Assembly (NCBI RefSeq): GCF_001598435.1
Contig: NZ_BCYY01000024.1
Coordinates: 1-64,000 of the forward strand
Reading direction: 5' to 3'
Source of the DNA: Sphingomonas pituitosa NBRC 102491
GTDB lineage: Bacteria > Pseudomonadota > Alphaproteobacteria > Sphingomonadales > Sphingomonadaceae
DNA: 64,000 nucleotides
Shown: one piece after another, positions 44,541 through 53,726 of the stretch
Layout of the letters: every line of letters starts with the position of its first letter
Position numbering within the stretch: position 1 is the stretch's first letter
Notes under the pieces: model-generated
Databases searched by the model: none
The model's input: the letters and a program-made list of their open reading frames with translations, nothing else
Told to the model about the DNA's origin: nothing
Translations under genes and position numbers: made by a program

Positions 44541-45152
44541 TCACGGGACGCGCTTTCGGACTGCGAAAAGCATGCTCGGGGCCATGTCCTGCCGCTCGGG
44601 GAAAGGGGGGACAGCGCCCTCCCGCCCCACCATGAACAGTCCCGGTCGCAGGGCGGCTTGGCGGTTGGGCGAACGCACCACCGCCGCCTGGCCAGTGACC
44701 GCGCCCAGATAGACGAGGGTCTCGCGCGGCAGCGTGCGCCTGCCCACCAGATACGCCGCATAGGCGCCCGGCCCGGCATTATAGGCGCCGAACAGCCCCG
44801 GATAACCGAAGCGATCATGCATCAGCCGCAGGTAGAGGGCGCCCGCCAGGACGTTGTCGCGGGGATCGTCGGGGTTGTTGCCTAGGGCCAGCCGCGCGCG
44901 CATCTCCGCCCAGGTGGCAGGCATCAGCTGCATCAGCCCGATGGCGCCCGCCCGGCTGCGGATCGGTCGGCCACCAAGCGTGGTCCGCCCGCCGCTTTCG
45001 GCCCGCATCACCCGCTCGATCCAGGAGGCGGGTATGCCGAACCGGTGTGACGCTTCCGCGATCAACGGACGCCACTGCTCGACCGGATCGGCCCGTGCCG
45101 GCGTGGCGAGGACCAGCAGCGCCGCGGCCGCCATCGACCTCAGCGCCGCCAT
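44541..45152 (-). CDS. lytic transglycosylase (VirB1-like)
   Basis: A 203-residue SLT-family muramidase. The start at 45152 gives a signal peptide (MAALRSMAAAALLVLATPARA). The catalytic Glu is at 52 (RVMRAESGGR) and the family blocks AIGLMQLMPATWAEM and FGAYNAGPGAYAAYL follow. It opens the peptidoglycan for the mating channel. It overlaps traF by 13 bases, so the two are co-translated. Confidence 0.92.
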   Translation of the reverse strand: MAALRSMAAAALLVLATPARADPVEQWRPLIAEASHRFGIPASWIERVMRAESGGRTTLGGRPIRSRAGAIGLMQLMPATWAEMRARLALGNNPDDPRDNVLAGALYLRLMHDRFGYPGLFGAYNAGPGAYAAYLVGRRTLPRETLVYLGAVTGQAAVVRSPNRQAALRPGLFMVGREGAVPPFPERQDMAPSMLFAVRKRVP

Positions 45153-45727
45153 AGCAATGTCGCCTTCCCGACCAGCTGCGCGCCGTCGGTCGGGCCGAAA
45201 TAGCGGCCGTCGAACGAGGCCGGACTGCCCGGCATCAGCAGGAAGAACTGCCCCTGCCGCAGCCGGATACATCCGCGCCACCAGGGCAAAGGGCGCCCGG
45301 CGGCATCGGCGCTGCGGCGCTCGGCGATGCGCGTGCCATTGACCAGGACCTGGGCACCGACAGCACAGACCTGGTCACCCGCCAACGCTGCGACCTGCTT
45401 CACCAAAGGCACATTGGCAGGCAGATAGCGACGCCGGGCGGCGAGCATTCGCCAGCCATCGGGCAGCCGGGCGACCACCATGTCGCCGGCCTGTATCGAT
45501 GCGCCGGGGCGCACCGCATAAAGTCCGATCGGCGCGCTGGCGCTCGCGTTCCAGACCAGACGCGGGGTCGGAGGCGCGGCAATGGTCAGTACCAGCAGGC
45601 CGGTGCCGAGGCCGATCGCGACGCCCCGCCAGCCTAAGCGCCGCGGCACTTGTCCGGCCACAACAGGATGTCGGTCGCCCCAGGCGAGCAGCGGCAGCTC
45701 GCCGAGCGGTTTGTCACGCCGGGCCAT
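45140..45727 (-). CDS. traF: TraF, S26-family conjugation signal peptidase
   Basis: A 195-residue TraF peptidase. One membrane helix (about residues 31-48) is followed by the Ser box NASASAPIGLYAV and the Lys box VPLVKQVAALAGDQVC, the Ser/Lys dyad of family S26. The end (SFDGRYFGPTDGAQLVGKA) matches the family. It trims and cyclises the TrbC prepilin. I use the ATG at 45727; a longer frame is rejected because it overlaps the next gene in an Arg/Ser-rich shadow. Confidence 0.92.
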   Translation of the reverse strand: MARRDKPLGELPLLAWGDRHPVVAGQVPRRLGWRGVAIGLGTGLLVLTIAAPPTPRLVWNASASAPIGLYAVRPGASIQAGDMVVARLPDGWRMLAARRRYLPANVPLVKQVAALAGDQVCAVGAQVLVNGTRIAERRSADAAGRPLPWWRGCIRLRQGQFFLLMPGSPASFDGRYFGPTDGAQLVGKATLLWRR

Positions 45728-45953
45728 GGCCGCCGCCGCGTACCGACTGGGCGTCCGACCACGCCCCCAGGTCGTCGATATGATACTGGACCAATTGGCT
45801 GTGGCGGCGAAAGGTCGGCCCCTTGCCGTCGCGCCGCAGCTGCTTGAGCAGCCGGGTCGAGATCTTGAGATAGGCCGCCGCCTGGTCGGTGTTGAGGTAG
45901 GGCGAGCCGCGCTTGGCGCGGTTCGCGCGCGCGATGTCGTCGTCGATGTCCAT
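45714..45953 (-). CDS. excisionase-like helix-turn-helix protein
   Basis: A 79-residue protein with a MerR/excisionase-type helix-turn-helix (YLNTDQAAAYLKISTRLLKQ, RRDGKGPTFRRHSQLVQYHI, DDLGAW). Such proteins are common next to traF in sphingomonad elements and may regulate the transfer operon or help excision. It overlaps traF by 14 bases. Confidence 0.85.
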   Translation of the reverse strand: MDIDDDIARANRAKRGSPYLNTDQAAAYLKISTRLLKQLRRDGKGPTFRRHSQLVQYHIDDLGAWSDAQSVRGGGHGPA

Positions 45954-46088
45954 CCGCCACTCCCGTCGCGTCGAGCCGGCGGCGGGACTGCCGTCGCTCG
46001 CGCCTGGGATGGCTGCCGAAGCGCGGGCTGCGGAGTGTCGGAATCGACCTGCATCTCTTCGACACCCCCCTGCCCCGCAAGGACCGAA

Positions 46089-46113
46089 GCCCCCCGCGCG
46101 TGGCGCGAGGGGC
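46089..46113 (-). terminator. hairpin after the DUF736 gene
   Basis: GCCCCCCGCGC (46089-46099) pairs with GCGCGAGGGGC (46103-46113) with one mismatch. It lies just downstream of the DUF736 stop on the minus strand and is followed by TTCGG. A terminator is likely. Confidence 0.5.
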
Positions 46114-46121
46114 GGTCGATG

Positions 46122-46421
46122 TCAGCGCGACCAGATGAGCTTGTATTCGCCGTCGTCGCCCTGCGTCAGGGTCGCGTAGATCGGCGCGGGGAAGGACGGA
46201 TCGTCGAGCTTGAGGCTGAGATATTCCGCGCCGGTCTCGCGCGCCGCCTTGGTCCAGCCCGCGCCGAATTCGACCCCGCCGGCGTTGACGCGGTGGTCGG
46301 GTGCCTTGTCGTGGTCGCGCTCGACGGGGCGGATGCTCGCCTTGACGCGGAGCGTGAGGGTGCGGATTTCGCCGGTATAGATGCCGTTTTCGCCGCGGGT
46401 GAAGCTGCCGATCTGTGCCAT
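46122..46421 (-). CDS. DUF736 protein
   Basis: A 99-residue DUF736 protein: AQIGSFTRGENGIYTGEIRT, then the central acidic turn and YLSLKLDDPSFPAPIYATL near the end. The family is widespread on conjugative elements of Alphaproteobacteria; its function is unknown. It has its own upstream region containing the shared GC-rich intergenic element, and a terminator follows. Confidence 0.92.
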   Translation of the reverse strand: MAQIGSFTRGENGIYTGEIRTLTLRVKASIRPVERDHDKAPDHRVNAGGVEFGAGWTKAARETGAEYLSLKLDDPSFPAPIYATLTQGDDGEYKLIWSR

Positions 46422-46752
46422 GGTGAAGTCTCCTTATGCGTGTCTCGATGCCGCCCCATGCGGCCTCGATGGCAGTCGATCAGGCGATGGGCGGACGACG
46501 CGCACCATGAGGCCGCAGCGCCAGCGAAGGACGGCCAAAGCCGGCTTTCTTGCTCCGCGAGGAGCCCGCCAGGGCGGGGAAGAAAGTCGGCGACGCCGTT
46601 GCGCGGCACCGGCCGCACAGCGCCAGACCTGCCAGCACGAGAGGCCATAGGGGCGGCCGTGACCGGCATCGGAAGGCCACCGACGAGCGGAAGCCATCCG
46701 TGGCGATCGCGCGCATTGGGCATCGGGGATTGCTGGGCTATCGATGGGTCCG
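46422..46752. other. GC-rich intergenic region upstream of DUF736
   Basis: No gene is seen. It is the promoter/leader region for the minus-strand DUF736 gene and for the plus-strand YbaK-like gene. Around 46517-46535 it holds one copy of a degenerate element containing AGCGCCAGCGAAGG that recurs upstream of other backbone operons. Confidence 0.5.
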
Positions 46753-47232
46753 ATGAGCCATGAATCCGTTCTTGCCGACCTCGCCCTGCGTGCGCCCGAC
46801 CTGGCCGTCATCACGGTCGAACTGAGCACGGCGACCGTCGCCGAAGCCGCGATCGCGCTGGATGTCGTGCCCGGCCAGATCGCCAAGACGCTCGCGCTTC
46901 GCGTGGGGGACCAGATCGCGCTGCTGGTGACACGCGGCGACACGCGCCTCGACAATCGCAAGACCAAGGCAGCGCTCGGGGGACGCCCCAGGATGCTGGA
47001 TCCCGTCGAAACGCTCGCAGTGACCAGCCATCCGATCGGTGGCGTCTGCCCGTTCGGGCTGCCTGCAGCGCTCCCGATCTACTGCGATCAGAGCCTCAAG
47101 GCGTTCGCGATCGTCTATCCGGCGGCGGGCTCGCGCAATACCTCGGTCGCGCTGTCGCCGGAGCGGCTGGCGGCGCTCGTCGACGCCACATGGATCGATG
47201 TCTGCAGCCTTCCCGAGCCAACGGTCGGCTGA
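46753..47232 (+). CDS. YbaK/ProX-type aminoacyl-tRNA deacylase
   Basis: A 159-residue YbaK-domain protein. The conserved Lys lies in GQIAKTLALRVGDQ, followed by DNRKTKAALGG, HPIGGVCPFGLP and the C-terminal AGSRNTSVALSPERLAALV. These enzymes hydrolyse mischarged Cys/Ala-tRNAPro. An ATG at 46744 is equally possible. It starts a plus-strand group with the NUDIX gene that is unrelated to conjugation. Confidence 0.9.
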   Translation: MSHESVLADLALRAPDLAVITVELSTATVAEAAIALDVVPGQIAKTLALRVGDQIALLVTRGDTRLDNRKTKAALGGRPRMLDPVETLAVTSHPIGGVCPFGLPAALPIYCDQSLKAFAIVYPAAGSRNTSVALSPERLAALVDATWIDVCSLPEPTVG

Positions 47233-47236
47233 GCGC

Positions 47237-47647
47237 ATGGCAGACGCAGTTTCCAGGACGATTCGCATCGCCGCCGCCCTGATCGACGACGGGGACGGAC
47301 GGCTGCTGCTCGTACGGAAGGCGGGGTCGCCGTGGTTCATGCAGGCGGGCGGCAAGATCGAGGGACAGGAAAGCGCCCTGGCCGCGCTACGGCGCGAGCT
47401 GGCCGAAGAGATCGGGCTGGCGCTGCGCGCGCGCGATGCAACCTATCTCGGCCGATTCTCGGCGCCCGCCGCCAATGAGCCCGACACGATCGTCGAGGCG
47501 GAGCTGTTCCATCTCCGCGTGCGGCATGTGCCGATCGTGCAGGCGGAGATCGCGGAAGCGATCTGGATCGGTATCGCGGAGGCCGCCCACTTGCCGCTCG
47601 CACCGCTGACGCGCGATGTCGTCCTGCCGCTGGCGGAGACGCTCTAA
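47237..47647 (+). CDS. NUDIX hydrolase
   Basis: A 136-residue NUDIX protein with an intact catalytic box: GGKIEGQESALAALRRELAE followed by EIGL. The substrate (a nucleoside diphosphate derivative) cannot be told. It begins 4 bases after the YbaK-like gene, so the two are one operon. Confidence 0.92.
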   Translation: MADAVSRTIRIAAALIDDGDGRLLLVRKAGSPWFMQAGGKIEGQESALAALRRELAEEIGLALRARDATYLGRFSAPAANEPDTIVEAELFHLRVRHVPIVQAEIAEAIWIGIAEAAHLPLAPLTRDVVLPLAETL

Positions 47648-47665
47648 CGGTACCGCGATCCGCGC

Positions 47666-48031
47666 TTACAACGCGCCTGAAAGCGGCTCCAGGAAGAGGC
47701 GCTCATAGCTTTCGAAGGGCGGTTCGGCGAAGCGCGCGATGACCTCGACGGCCTCGGGATCTTGCGGCAGCTCGGTGCGATAGCGGCGATAGGCCGCGTC
47801 GTCCGGAAAGCCGAACAAGGCGACGGCAATGTTGTCCTCACCCTGCCGTTCCTTGCCGGGGAAGCTGATCGTCGTGTCGCTGGGCGCATCCCGCGGCAGG
47901 AAGAAGCCGTAATGGGTGCCACCGAACCGCTCGATCAGGTGCACCCAGGCGCGACCATAATCCTCGAATTCGGCAAGGCGTTCGGGGTCGAGCCGATACC
48001 GCACTTCGCAGACGATCGCCGTGGCTTGCAT
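47666..48031 (-). CDS. NIPSNAP-family protein
   Basis: A 121-residue NIPSNAP-type dimeric alpha/beta-barrel protein (ICEVRYRLDPERLAEFEDYG, WVHLIERFGGTHYGFFLP, FPDDAAYRRYRTEL). The function is unknown. It is convergent to the NUDIX gene, 18 bases apart. I use the ATG at 48031; the longer frame upstream is Arg-rich shadow. Confidence 0.88.
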   Translation of the reverse strand: MQATAIVCEVRYRLDPERLAEFEDYGRAWVHLIERFGGTHYGFFLPRDAPSDTTISFPGKERQGEDNIAVALFGFPDDAAYRRYRTELPQDPEAVEVIARFAEPPFESYERLFLEPLSGAL

Positions 48032-48167
48032 CCGACATTTCCTTCCGTGACACCCTACGGAAGGGTACGCCCGGAACACGGCACGATGCAAAAAATGCCG
48101 CGTGGCGCGCCCTTGGGCGGCGCCACGCGGCCGAAATCCGGGGTCGGCTGCGGGCACCCGCCTCCGA

Positions 48168-49925
48168 TCACGCCGCCCGCTGCAACGGTGCAGGCGCGGT
48201 GTCGGGATCCGGCTCGGGGGCCTGCGCAGACTCGGCCGTATCACGCGCGCCAACGGCGTCGTTCCCGCCTCGGCTGGTATAGGCGGACGCCGGAAAGCCC
48301 AGCCATCTTGGCACCCAGCGCTCGACCTTTCGACGTCCGTCGGCCCCGTCCAGATGATCGCGAATGATGCGCTTCAAGACCTTGGTCTTCTCGGCCGCGT
48401 TCGCGGCGGCGACGGTCTCGCCTGCCACCTCGCCAACGATCCGGAGAAGCACCTCGCGGTCACGGATCAGGTCGAAAAAGGCGGTGTCCGCCTCCCACCA
48501 GTCGGCCATGTCGACGCCGAGATGGACGCCTAGCCCCGCGACGACGGCGCTGCCGCTCGCCAGCGTCTCGCCCATGACGATGGTCAGGATTTCCATGACG
48601 ACGGCGTCGGGCAGGTCGACCAGCCGCAGGAAGAGCGTGGGCACGCCGCCCTCATGGCCGCTGCCGCCGGTCACGGTCGGCTCGTCGGGCGCAAGGCCGA
48701 GCACGGCCAGCGCGGCGCATCGGCGCTCGTCGAACAGCGTCTCGGCAGGGCAGGTCTCGACGCTTTCGCGGACCGCGTCGGCGCGCGTCGCCTGTGGTTC
48801 GGGCGACACCCGCCAGAGGTGCGAACCGCCTATCGCATGGGCGACCATCAGCCGCAGCGCGACGCCGGGCTGCCCGAGCAGCGCAGCGCGAGCGGCGGCA
48901 TGGCGATGCAGGTCGAGATAGGTCTGCATGGTCGACGTCACTTCCGGACGGGGCGCCCTGGCTGGTTCCGACGCTTCGCCGCGCGCTAGACGGCGCGCTT
49001 CCCGGGCCGAGAGATAGCCCTCGTGGAAGGTAACCTCGCCGCTCGCCCGGACATCGACATAGACCCGCCCGCCCTTGCGCTTCGGTGCCTTCTCATACTC
49101 CCAGCTATGGAAATGCTCGGACGGCGGCACGACCACGACATCGCTCCAGCCCTGTTCCAGATAGGCTGCGCGGCGCGCCGCGATGGCGGCGTTCTGCGCG
49201 GCCCAGAAGGCATCGGGATCGGCGAAATAGCGGTCCTCGCCAAACAGGTCTGCGACGATCGCGCCGCCGAAACTGTCCAAGTCGAAGAGCGCGAAGCGTG
49301 CGGCGATCGACTGGCCGCCGAACAGCCATGCCTTGAGCTGATGCCCGGTCGGGGCATAGCCATCGGGGTCGTCGAATAGCGCCAGCCAGCTACGCTGCTG
49401 GTGCTTGCTGGCGAGCGTCAGGTGGCGGATGGTGGTGCGGTCGATCTTCTCGGCGGCATAGAGCTGGCGGATGCGCGGCAGAAGGTTGCCGAGCGCCAGC
49501 ACCCGCGAAATGGTAAGGTCGGGCAGCCCGAACGTGGCGGCGATGTCGGCCACGTCGCGGCCCTGCCGGACCAGCCGGGTGAAGGTTTCCCACTGCGTCA
49601 CTTCGTCGGCGTCGAGGCGGGACAGGTTCTCGATCATCGAGGCCTCGATGGCGGCGGCATCGTCGGTTTCCGCGAGGATGCGGCAGGGCAACGGCTCGGG
49701 CTCGCCGGTTTCGGCGGCGACGATCCGGGCCGCGTAAAAGCGCCGTGCGCCCGCGACGATCTCGAACTGCCCGGCCTCGGCGGCGGGGCGGACGAGCAGG
49801 GTCTGGATGATGCCGCGCTTGCGGACGGTGGGCAGCAGGTCGGACACGTCGGGGGCCTTCTTGCTGTAGCGCATGTTGGTCTTGCTGACGGACAGCTTGT
49901 CCTGGTCGATGAACAATAGGGTCAT
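48168..49925 (-). CDS. parB: ParB-family partition/nuclease-like protein
   Basis: A 585-residue ParB/Spo0J-type protein. The N-terminal ParB domain contains RKRGIIQTLLVRP and FEIVAGARRFYAARI, then EASMIENLSRLDADEVTQWE, and a helix-turn-helix (IAATFGLPDLTISRVLALGN). The long C-terminal half is specific to mobile elements. I use the ATG at 49925. No parA is adjacent, so it may serve maintenance or regulation rather than classical partition. Confidence 0.92.
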   Translation of the reverse strand: MTLLFIDQDKLSVSKTNMRYSKKAPDVSDLLPTVRKRGIIQTLLVRPAAEAGQFEIVAGARRFYAARIVAAETGEPEPLPCRILAETDDAAAIEASMIENLSRLDADEVTQWETFTRLVRQGRDVADIAATFGLPDLTISRVLALGNLLPRIRQLYAAEKIDRTTIRHLTLASKHQQRSWLALFDDPDGYAPTGHQLKAWLFGGQSIAARFALFDLDSFGGAIVADLFGEDRYFADPDAFWAAQNAAIAARRAAYLEQGWSDVVVVPPSEHFHSWEYEKAPKRKGGRVYVDVRASGEVTFHEGYLSAREARRLARGEASEPARAPRPEVTSTMQTYLDLHRHAAARAALLGQPGVALRLMVAHAIGGSHLWRVSPEPQATRADAVRESVETCPAETLFDERRCAALAVLGLAPDEPTVTGGSGHEGGVPTLFLRLVDLPDAVVMEILTIVMGETLASGSAVVAGLGVHLGVDMADWWEADTAFFDLIRDREVLLRIVGEVAGETVAAANAAEKTKVLKRIIRDHLDGADGRRKVERWVPRWLGFPASAYTSRGGNDAVGARDTAESAQAPEPDPDTAPAPLQRAA

Positions 49926-50016
49926 GGTCGTGCTCCTTGCGAGCGCCGGTCCGCCGTTCGTTTCGATAGAGCGGACCGGGCTGTCGGGGATGGCGGCGAA
50001 GCGCGCCGCCGGCGCT

Positions 50017-50445
50017 TCAACCGCCGCTTGGCGGAAGCTCGGGGTCCGGCGCTTCGCCGCCGCGCACGGCACGGCGGAGCAGCGCTTCGGCCCAAATGAT
50101 CGACCCGGCGCGCCGCGCCCAGTCGGCCCAGTCGGAGAGCGGGACCAAGCCTTCGAAGCCGAGGTCGCGCTCGATGCGGAGGCCGAAGGGAAGCCGGATG
50201 GCGGCGATCTCGGAGAGGCTGAAACAGCCAAGCTCCGGGCAGCCGAAGCCGAGGTCGGCAAGGCCGAACAGCGTGTCGCCGTCTTCGTCGAGTTCGGTCG
50301 CCAGCCAGGTCGCCGCACCCAGCGGGTTGAACAGCTTGAGCAGCGGCACGGGGTCGGGCTCCGGCAGGCGCTCGCGCCGGGCGGTCCGGCGGGCGACGTC
50401 GTTGGCGCGAAGCGCGTCGCGAACTTCGGGGGTCAGGAGGATCAT
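50017..50445 (-). CDS. DUF2958 protein
   Basis: A 142-residue DUF2958 protein: MILLTPEVRDALRANDVARR, then DPVPLLKLFNPLGAATWLAT and DTLFGLADLGFGCPELGCFS. The family accompanies ardC on conjugative elements; its activity is unknown. Its start overlaps the ardC stop by 4 bases. Confidence 0.92.
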   Translation of the reverse strand: MILLTPEVRDALRANDVARRTARRERLPEPDPVPLLKLFNPLGAATWLATELDEDGDTLFGLADLGFGCPELGCFSLSEIAAIRLPFGLRIERDLGFEGLVPLSDWADWARRAGSIIWAEALLRRAVRGGEAPDPELPPSGG

Positions 50446-51413
50446 GCCGCCGCCCTCCCCGCTTCGTGGGCGGCCTGCGCCTCGCGGTGGCGGCCAAGCA
50501 GCCAATCGGCAGCCTTGCTGGCGGCGCTCGCCGCGCGGAAGATCGCGCGATGGTCCTCGCGCAGCACGTCCAGCCAGCTGCCGATATAGTCGGCATGGCG
50601 CACGGTCGGCACGATGCCGAGGGCGGCGCAGAGGAACGCCGATCCCATCTCGGCGACGAGTTCCTCGCGGGCATAGTCCTTGCTGCCGAAGGCGTTGGTC
50701 AGGTCGCGGCCCAGCCGCTTGGCATGGCCGGTGGCGTGGGTGAGTTCGTGCAGGCAGGTGCGGTAATAGTTGACCTGTTCGAAGAAGGCGGGCTGCGGCG
50801 GCACCTGCACGAAGTCGTGCGACGGCACATAGAAGGCGCGATTGCCGCCGACGCGGAATTCGACGCCCGAGGCGGCGATCACCTCCTCGGCGACGGGCAC
50901 GATCTCGCGCTCGGGCAAGGGCGTAGGATCGCAGGCCAGCCCCTCGCGGAGGCCTTCGCACTGGGCGACGTTGAAGACGGTGAAGCGCTTGAGGAACGGT
51001 ACCGCCTTGGCATCGTCGCCGTCGCGGGCGGCACGCGCACGCTCGGCCTCGGGGGTGAAGCGATCGGCATAGACGACGCATTGGCCGCGCTCGCCCTTGC
51101 GGACCGCGCCGCCTGCCTCCAGCGCCTGCCGGAAGGTCAGCCAGGATTGCGAGGGCCAGCCCTGTTCGATGACGGCACCCCAGAGGATCAGGATATTGAC
51201 CCCGGAATAGGTGCGGCCGGTCAGCGCGTTGCGCGGCAGGCCGGGCCCGGTCCCGCCGGTCCGGCCCCATGGCTGGACCCAGGGCAGTCGCCCGGCTTCG
51301 AGTTCGGCGACGATCCGCGCGGTCACCTCGTCATAGAGGTTGGCTCGGGTCGCAGGCTGGCGATCCTCGCAGGCGCCGCACGGGCGGGCATTTCGGCTGG
51401 TGGCTTGGCGCAT
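50442..51413 (-). CDS. ardC: ArdC-family anti-restriction protein with zincin domain
   Basis: A 323-residue ArdC. The N-terminal single-strand DNA-binding domain (YDEVTARIVAELEAGRLPWV, NALTGRTYSGVNILIL) is followed by a metalloprotease-like domain with HELTHATGH at residues 222-230 and a downstream Glu in REELVAEMGSAFLC. ArdC protects incoming transferred DNA against host restriction. The ATG at 51413 is chosen because the upstream extension is Pro/Arg-rich. DUF2958 follows with a 4-base overlap. Confidence 0.93.
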   Translation of the reverse strand: MRQATSRNARPCGACEDRQPATRANLYDEVTARIVAELEAGRLPWVQPWGRTGGTGPGLPRNALTGRTYSGVNILILWGAVIEQGWPSQSWLTFRQALEAGGAVRKGERGQCVVYADRFTPEAERARAARDGDDAKAVPFLKRFTVFNVAQCEGLREGLACDPTPLPEREIVPVAEEVIAASGVEFRVGGNRAFYVPSHDFVQVPPQPAFFEQVNYYRTCLHELTHATGHAKRLGRDLTNAFGSKDYAREELVAEMGSAFLCAALGIVPTVRHADYIGSWLDVLREDHRAIFRAASAASKAADWLLGRHREAQAAHEAGRAAA

Positions 51414-51749
51414 CGGTTCCTCCTCGCCGCCCCAAAAGGCACCATGCCTCCCCGGAAAGGCGGGGGGTGGGCGGCAGCAGCGACCCAAAGGCCCGGAGCC
51501 AGGGGCCGGCGGCACCGAAGGGCGGAGCGCAGCGGAGCACCCCGGAGCGCAAGCGGAGGGGTTGCCGCCGGCCACGCCGGGCCTAGCCGGGCGCGCCGCC
51601 CTCCCCCGCCGTGCCGGGAGAGGCACGGACAAGCCGCCGCGCCGGGAGCGCGGCGTCTACAGCCATCGCCGCGGTGCGCCGCCAACGGCGTGCGGCCTCC
51701 GCTTGAAGCCGAGGTAGCAAATTGCTACCTATAGACGTGGAGGTGCTGC
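51414..51749. other. GC-rich intergenic region upstream of ardC
   Basis: No gene is seen. On the minus side it is the ardC leader; on the plus side it holds the promoter of the ParD-like/zeta pair. At 51520-51545 it contains a copy of the recurring element (core AGCGGAGCACCC, identical at 57121-57132). The stretch is extremely rich in G and C with many small inverted repeats. Confidence 0.5.
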
Positions 51750-52106
51750 ATGGCGCAGTCGATCAAGCTTGGCGACGACCTGATGAAGATCGTGCGCCGC
51801 GAATCGGAGTTGCAGAGCCGGTCGCTCGCCGGGCAGATCGCCCATTGGGTCCGGATCGGTCGCGCGATCGAGAAATCGGGCAATTTCGACCATGCCCGCA
51901 TCACTTCGGCGCTGGCAGGCGAGATCGAGACGACGGCGCTCACCGAAGAGGAGAAGGATGTCTGGCTCGACGGCTTCGTCGAGAAGATGGCCCAGCCCAG
52001 CCCCGAGGAAGAGGCGTTCTTCGCCCGGCGCCGCCAGCTCGGCCTCGGCGTAGGGCTCGATGAAAGCTGCAACCTCGTGCGCGAGAAGGCCGGCCGCAAG
52101 GCATGA
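51750..52106 (+). CDS. ParD-like antitoxin
   Basis: A 118-residue protein of the ParD-like antitoxin family. The start AQSIKLGDDLMKIVRRESEL and SRSLAGQIAHWVRIGRAIEK give a ribbon-helix-helix DNA-binding domain. The acidic middle (TTALTEEEKDVWLDG) probably contacts the toxin. It overlaps the zeta toxin gene by 4 bases. Confidence 0.88.
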   Translation: MAQSIKLGDDLMKIVRRESELQSRSLAGQIAHWVRIGRAIEKSGNFDHARITSALAGEIETTALTEEEKDVWLDGFVEKMAQPSPEEEAFFARRRQLGLGVGLDESCNLVREKAGRKA

Positions 52107-52690
52107 AGCCGACAATGATCGTGCTTGCCGGGCCGAACGGCGCCGGCAAGTCGACGCTCTATGCTACGCGCGTCGCACCAAGCTTCGCAGGACCATTCAT
52201 CAACGCCGACCTGATCCAGCGCGACGAACTGCGCGATCCCTCGCCGGCGGCCTCCTATGAAGCCGCGCGGATCGCGACGGCGCGGCGTGCCGACCATCTC
52301 GCCCGAGCCAAGGACTTCGTCACCGAGACGGTCTTCTCGCACCCTTCGAAGCTCGACCTGATCAAAGAGGCGAAGGCGAGCGGCTTCACCGTGGTGCTGA
52401 TGCATGTCGGGGTCGAGACGCCCGAGCTCTCGGAGGCGCGCGTCAGTGCGCGGGTCGAGGAAGGCGGGCACGTCGTCCCCGACGACAAGATCCGCGCGCG
52501 CTATGCGCGCGGCGCGCCGCTGATCCGGGAGGCTGCGCTCCGGTCCGATCGCGCGATGGTGTTCGACAATTCGACGCTCAACCGGCCGCCCAGCCACTGC
52601 CTGACCTTCGCCCAGGGTCGGCTGGTCTACGCGCTCCCCCACCTGCCCGCCTGGGTCCGCGCGGTGTACGCGGCGGATCTCGCGGTCTAG
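52103..52690 (+). CDS. zeta-family toxin kinase
   Basis: A 195-residue zeta toxin. The P-loop GPNGAGKST is at residues 10-18. The substrate-binding region FINADLIQRDEL and ETVFSHPSKLDLI follow, then a basic C-terminal part. Zeta toxins phosphorylate UDP-GlcNAc and block cell-wall synthesis unless the antitoxin is present. The pair likely ensures persistence of the ICE. Confidence 0.92.
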   Translation: MKPTMIVLAGPNGAGKSTLYATRVAPSFAGPFINADLIQRDELRDPSPAASYEAARIATARRADHLARAKDFVTETVFSHPSKLDLIKEAKASGFTVVLMHVGVETPELSEARVSARVEEGGHVVPDDKIRARYARGAPLIREAALRSDRAMVFDNSTLNRPPSHCLTFAQGRLVYALPHLPAWVRAVYAADLAV

Positions 52691-53536
52691 CGCGCGCCAG
52701 GGATCCGATCGTCCCGCAGGCCCGCCCCTGTACCCAGCAGTGTGCGCCAGCCGCCGGCCGCCATCCGCGCCGCCTCGTCGGCGCGCCGACGAACCCGCGA
52801 CAGCAGGAAGTCGGACCGCCCCTTCCATTCCTCGCGGACCAGGTCCTCGCCGTACAGTGCCGACGCCATCTCGCGATAGGTGGCGCCCGCCGCCACCGCA
52901 TCGCCGACGCGGAGCGCCTCGATCCTCCGCCCGATGCCCGGCTCGGGCGGGTGGAGTTTCGGGGAGAAGCGTCCGGTGCGCCACAGCTCCAGCATCCGCC
53001 GCAGGGTCAGGACATGAGCATCAACCCGGGTCATGCCCGAGAGCAGATAGTCGAGCCGGGCAGGCCCCTCCTCGACCAGTGAGCCGTCGACCACGTCCAG
53101 CCGGATGCGGTGCCATCCGTCGGAGAGGGCGACATGCTCGCGACCGCCGCCGCGGACGATCGTCGCCCAGCGGAGCAGGCGGGCGAGGTCGATGCCGTCA
53201 GGATCCGTCGCCGCGGTCGGCGAGACGCGCACTTCCAGCACAAAGGGATCGAGGTCCGCATGCCAGAGCAGCCGCGCCTCGGGCGCCGACCGCCCGGGAT
53301 CCTCGGCAAAAGCAGAGCCCGAATGCCCGGGCGTCCGCCTCCGGCACCAGAGACTGTCCTCCCACGTCGCCAAGACGGCCCAGCCGGGTAGCCATTGCCG
53401 CGTAGCTGGGGTCGCGGCGCAACCATTCCCAGGCGAGACCGGCGCGATCGATGCCGGCCAGCGCGCGGTACGGCGCGTCGTCGCGCCAATCGGGTCGCAG
53501 GTCAGCCGCCGGCCCCATGGCTGGTACGCGGGACAA
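52687..53536 (-). pseudogene. DUF2285/DUF6499-type protein, frameshifted
   Basis: The N-terminal part (MGPAADLRPDWRDDAPYRAL, then GLAWEWLRRDPSYAAMATRL) lies in one frame from 53536 (or 53518). The C-terminal part (PEARLLWHADLDPFVLEVRV, then TRVDAHVLTLRRMLELWRTG) lies in the next. They meet in an A4 run at 53308-53311, where one extra base would join GLCF to AEDPGRSAPE as in related proteins. The family is found on conjugative elements and may be a regulator. It is either a pseudogene, a sequencing error, or rarely a frameshifted gene. It ends 4 bases inside the zeta gene on the opposite strand. Confidence 0.75.
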
Positions 53537-53726
53537 ATGCCGAGCCTATCAAACGGCTTGCCGGTAGTACTTCCGACCAAAATTTGCGCAGTGCATCAAA
53601 AACTAGTATCGATTGCACTTCGATCGGGTCGCGACGCCGACGGGAAAGCGGCGGGCGCGATACCGGTGTGGCGACAGCATCGGCGCAGCGGCCTGGGGCG
53701 CGTCCAGCATCGGGTGGGTACGCCCC

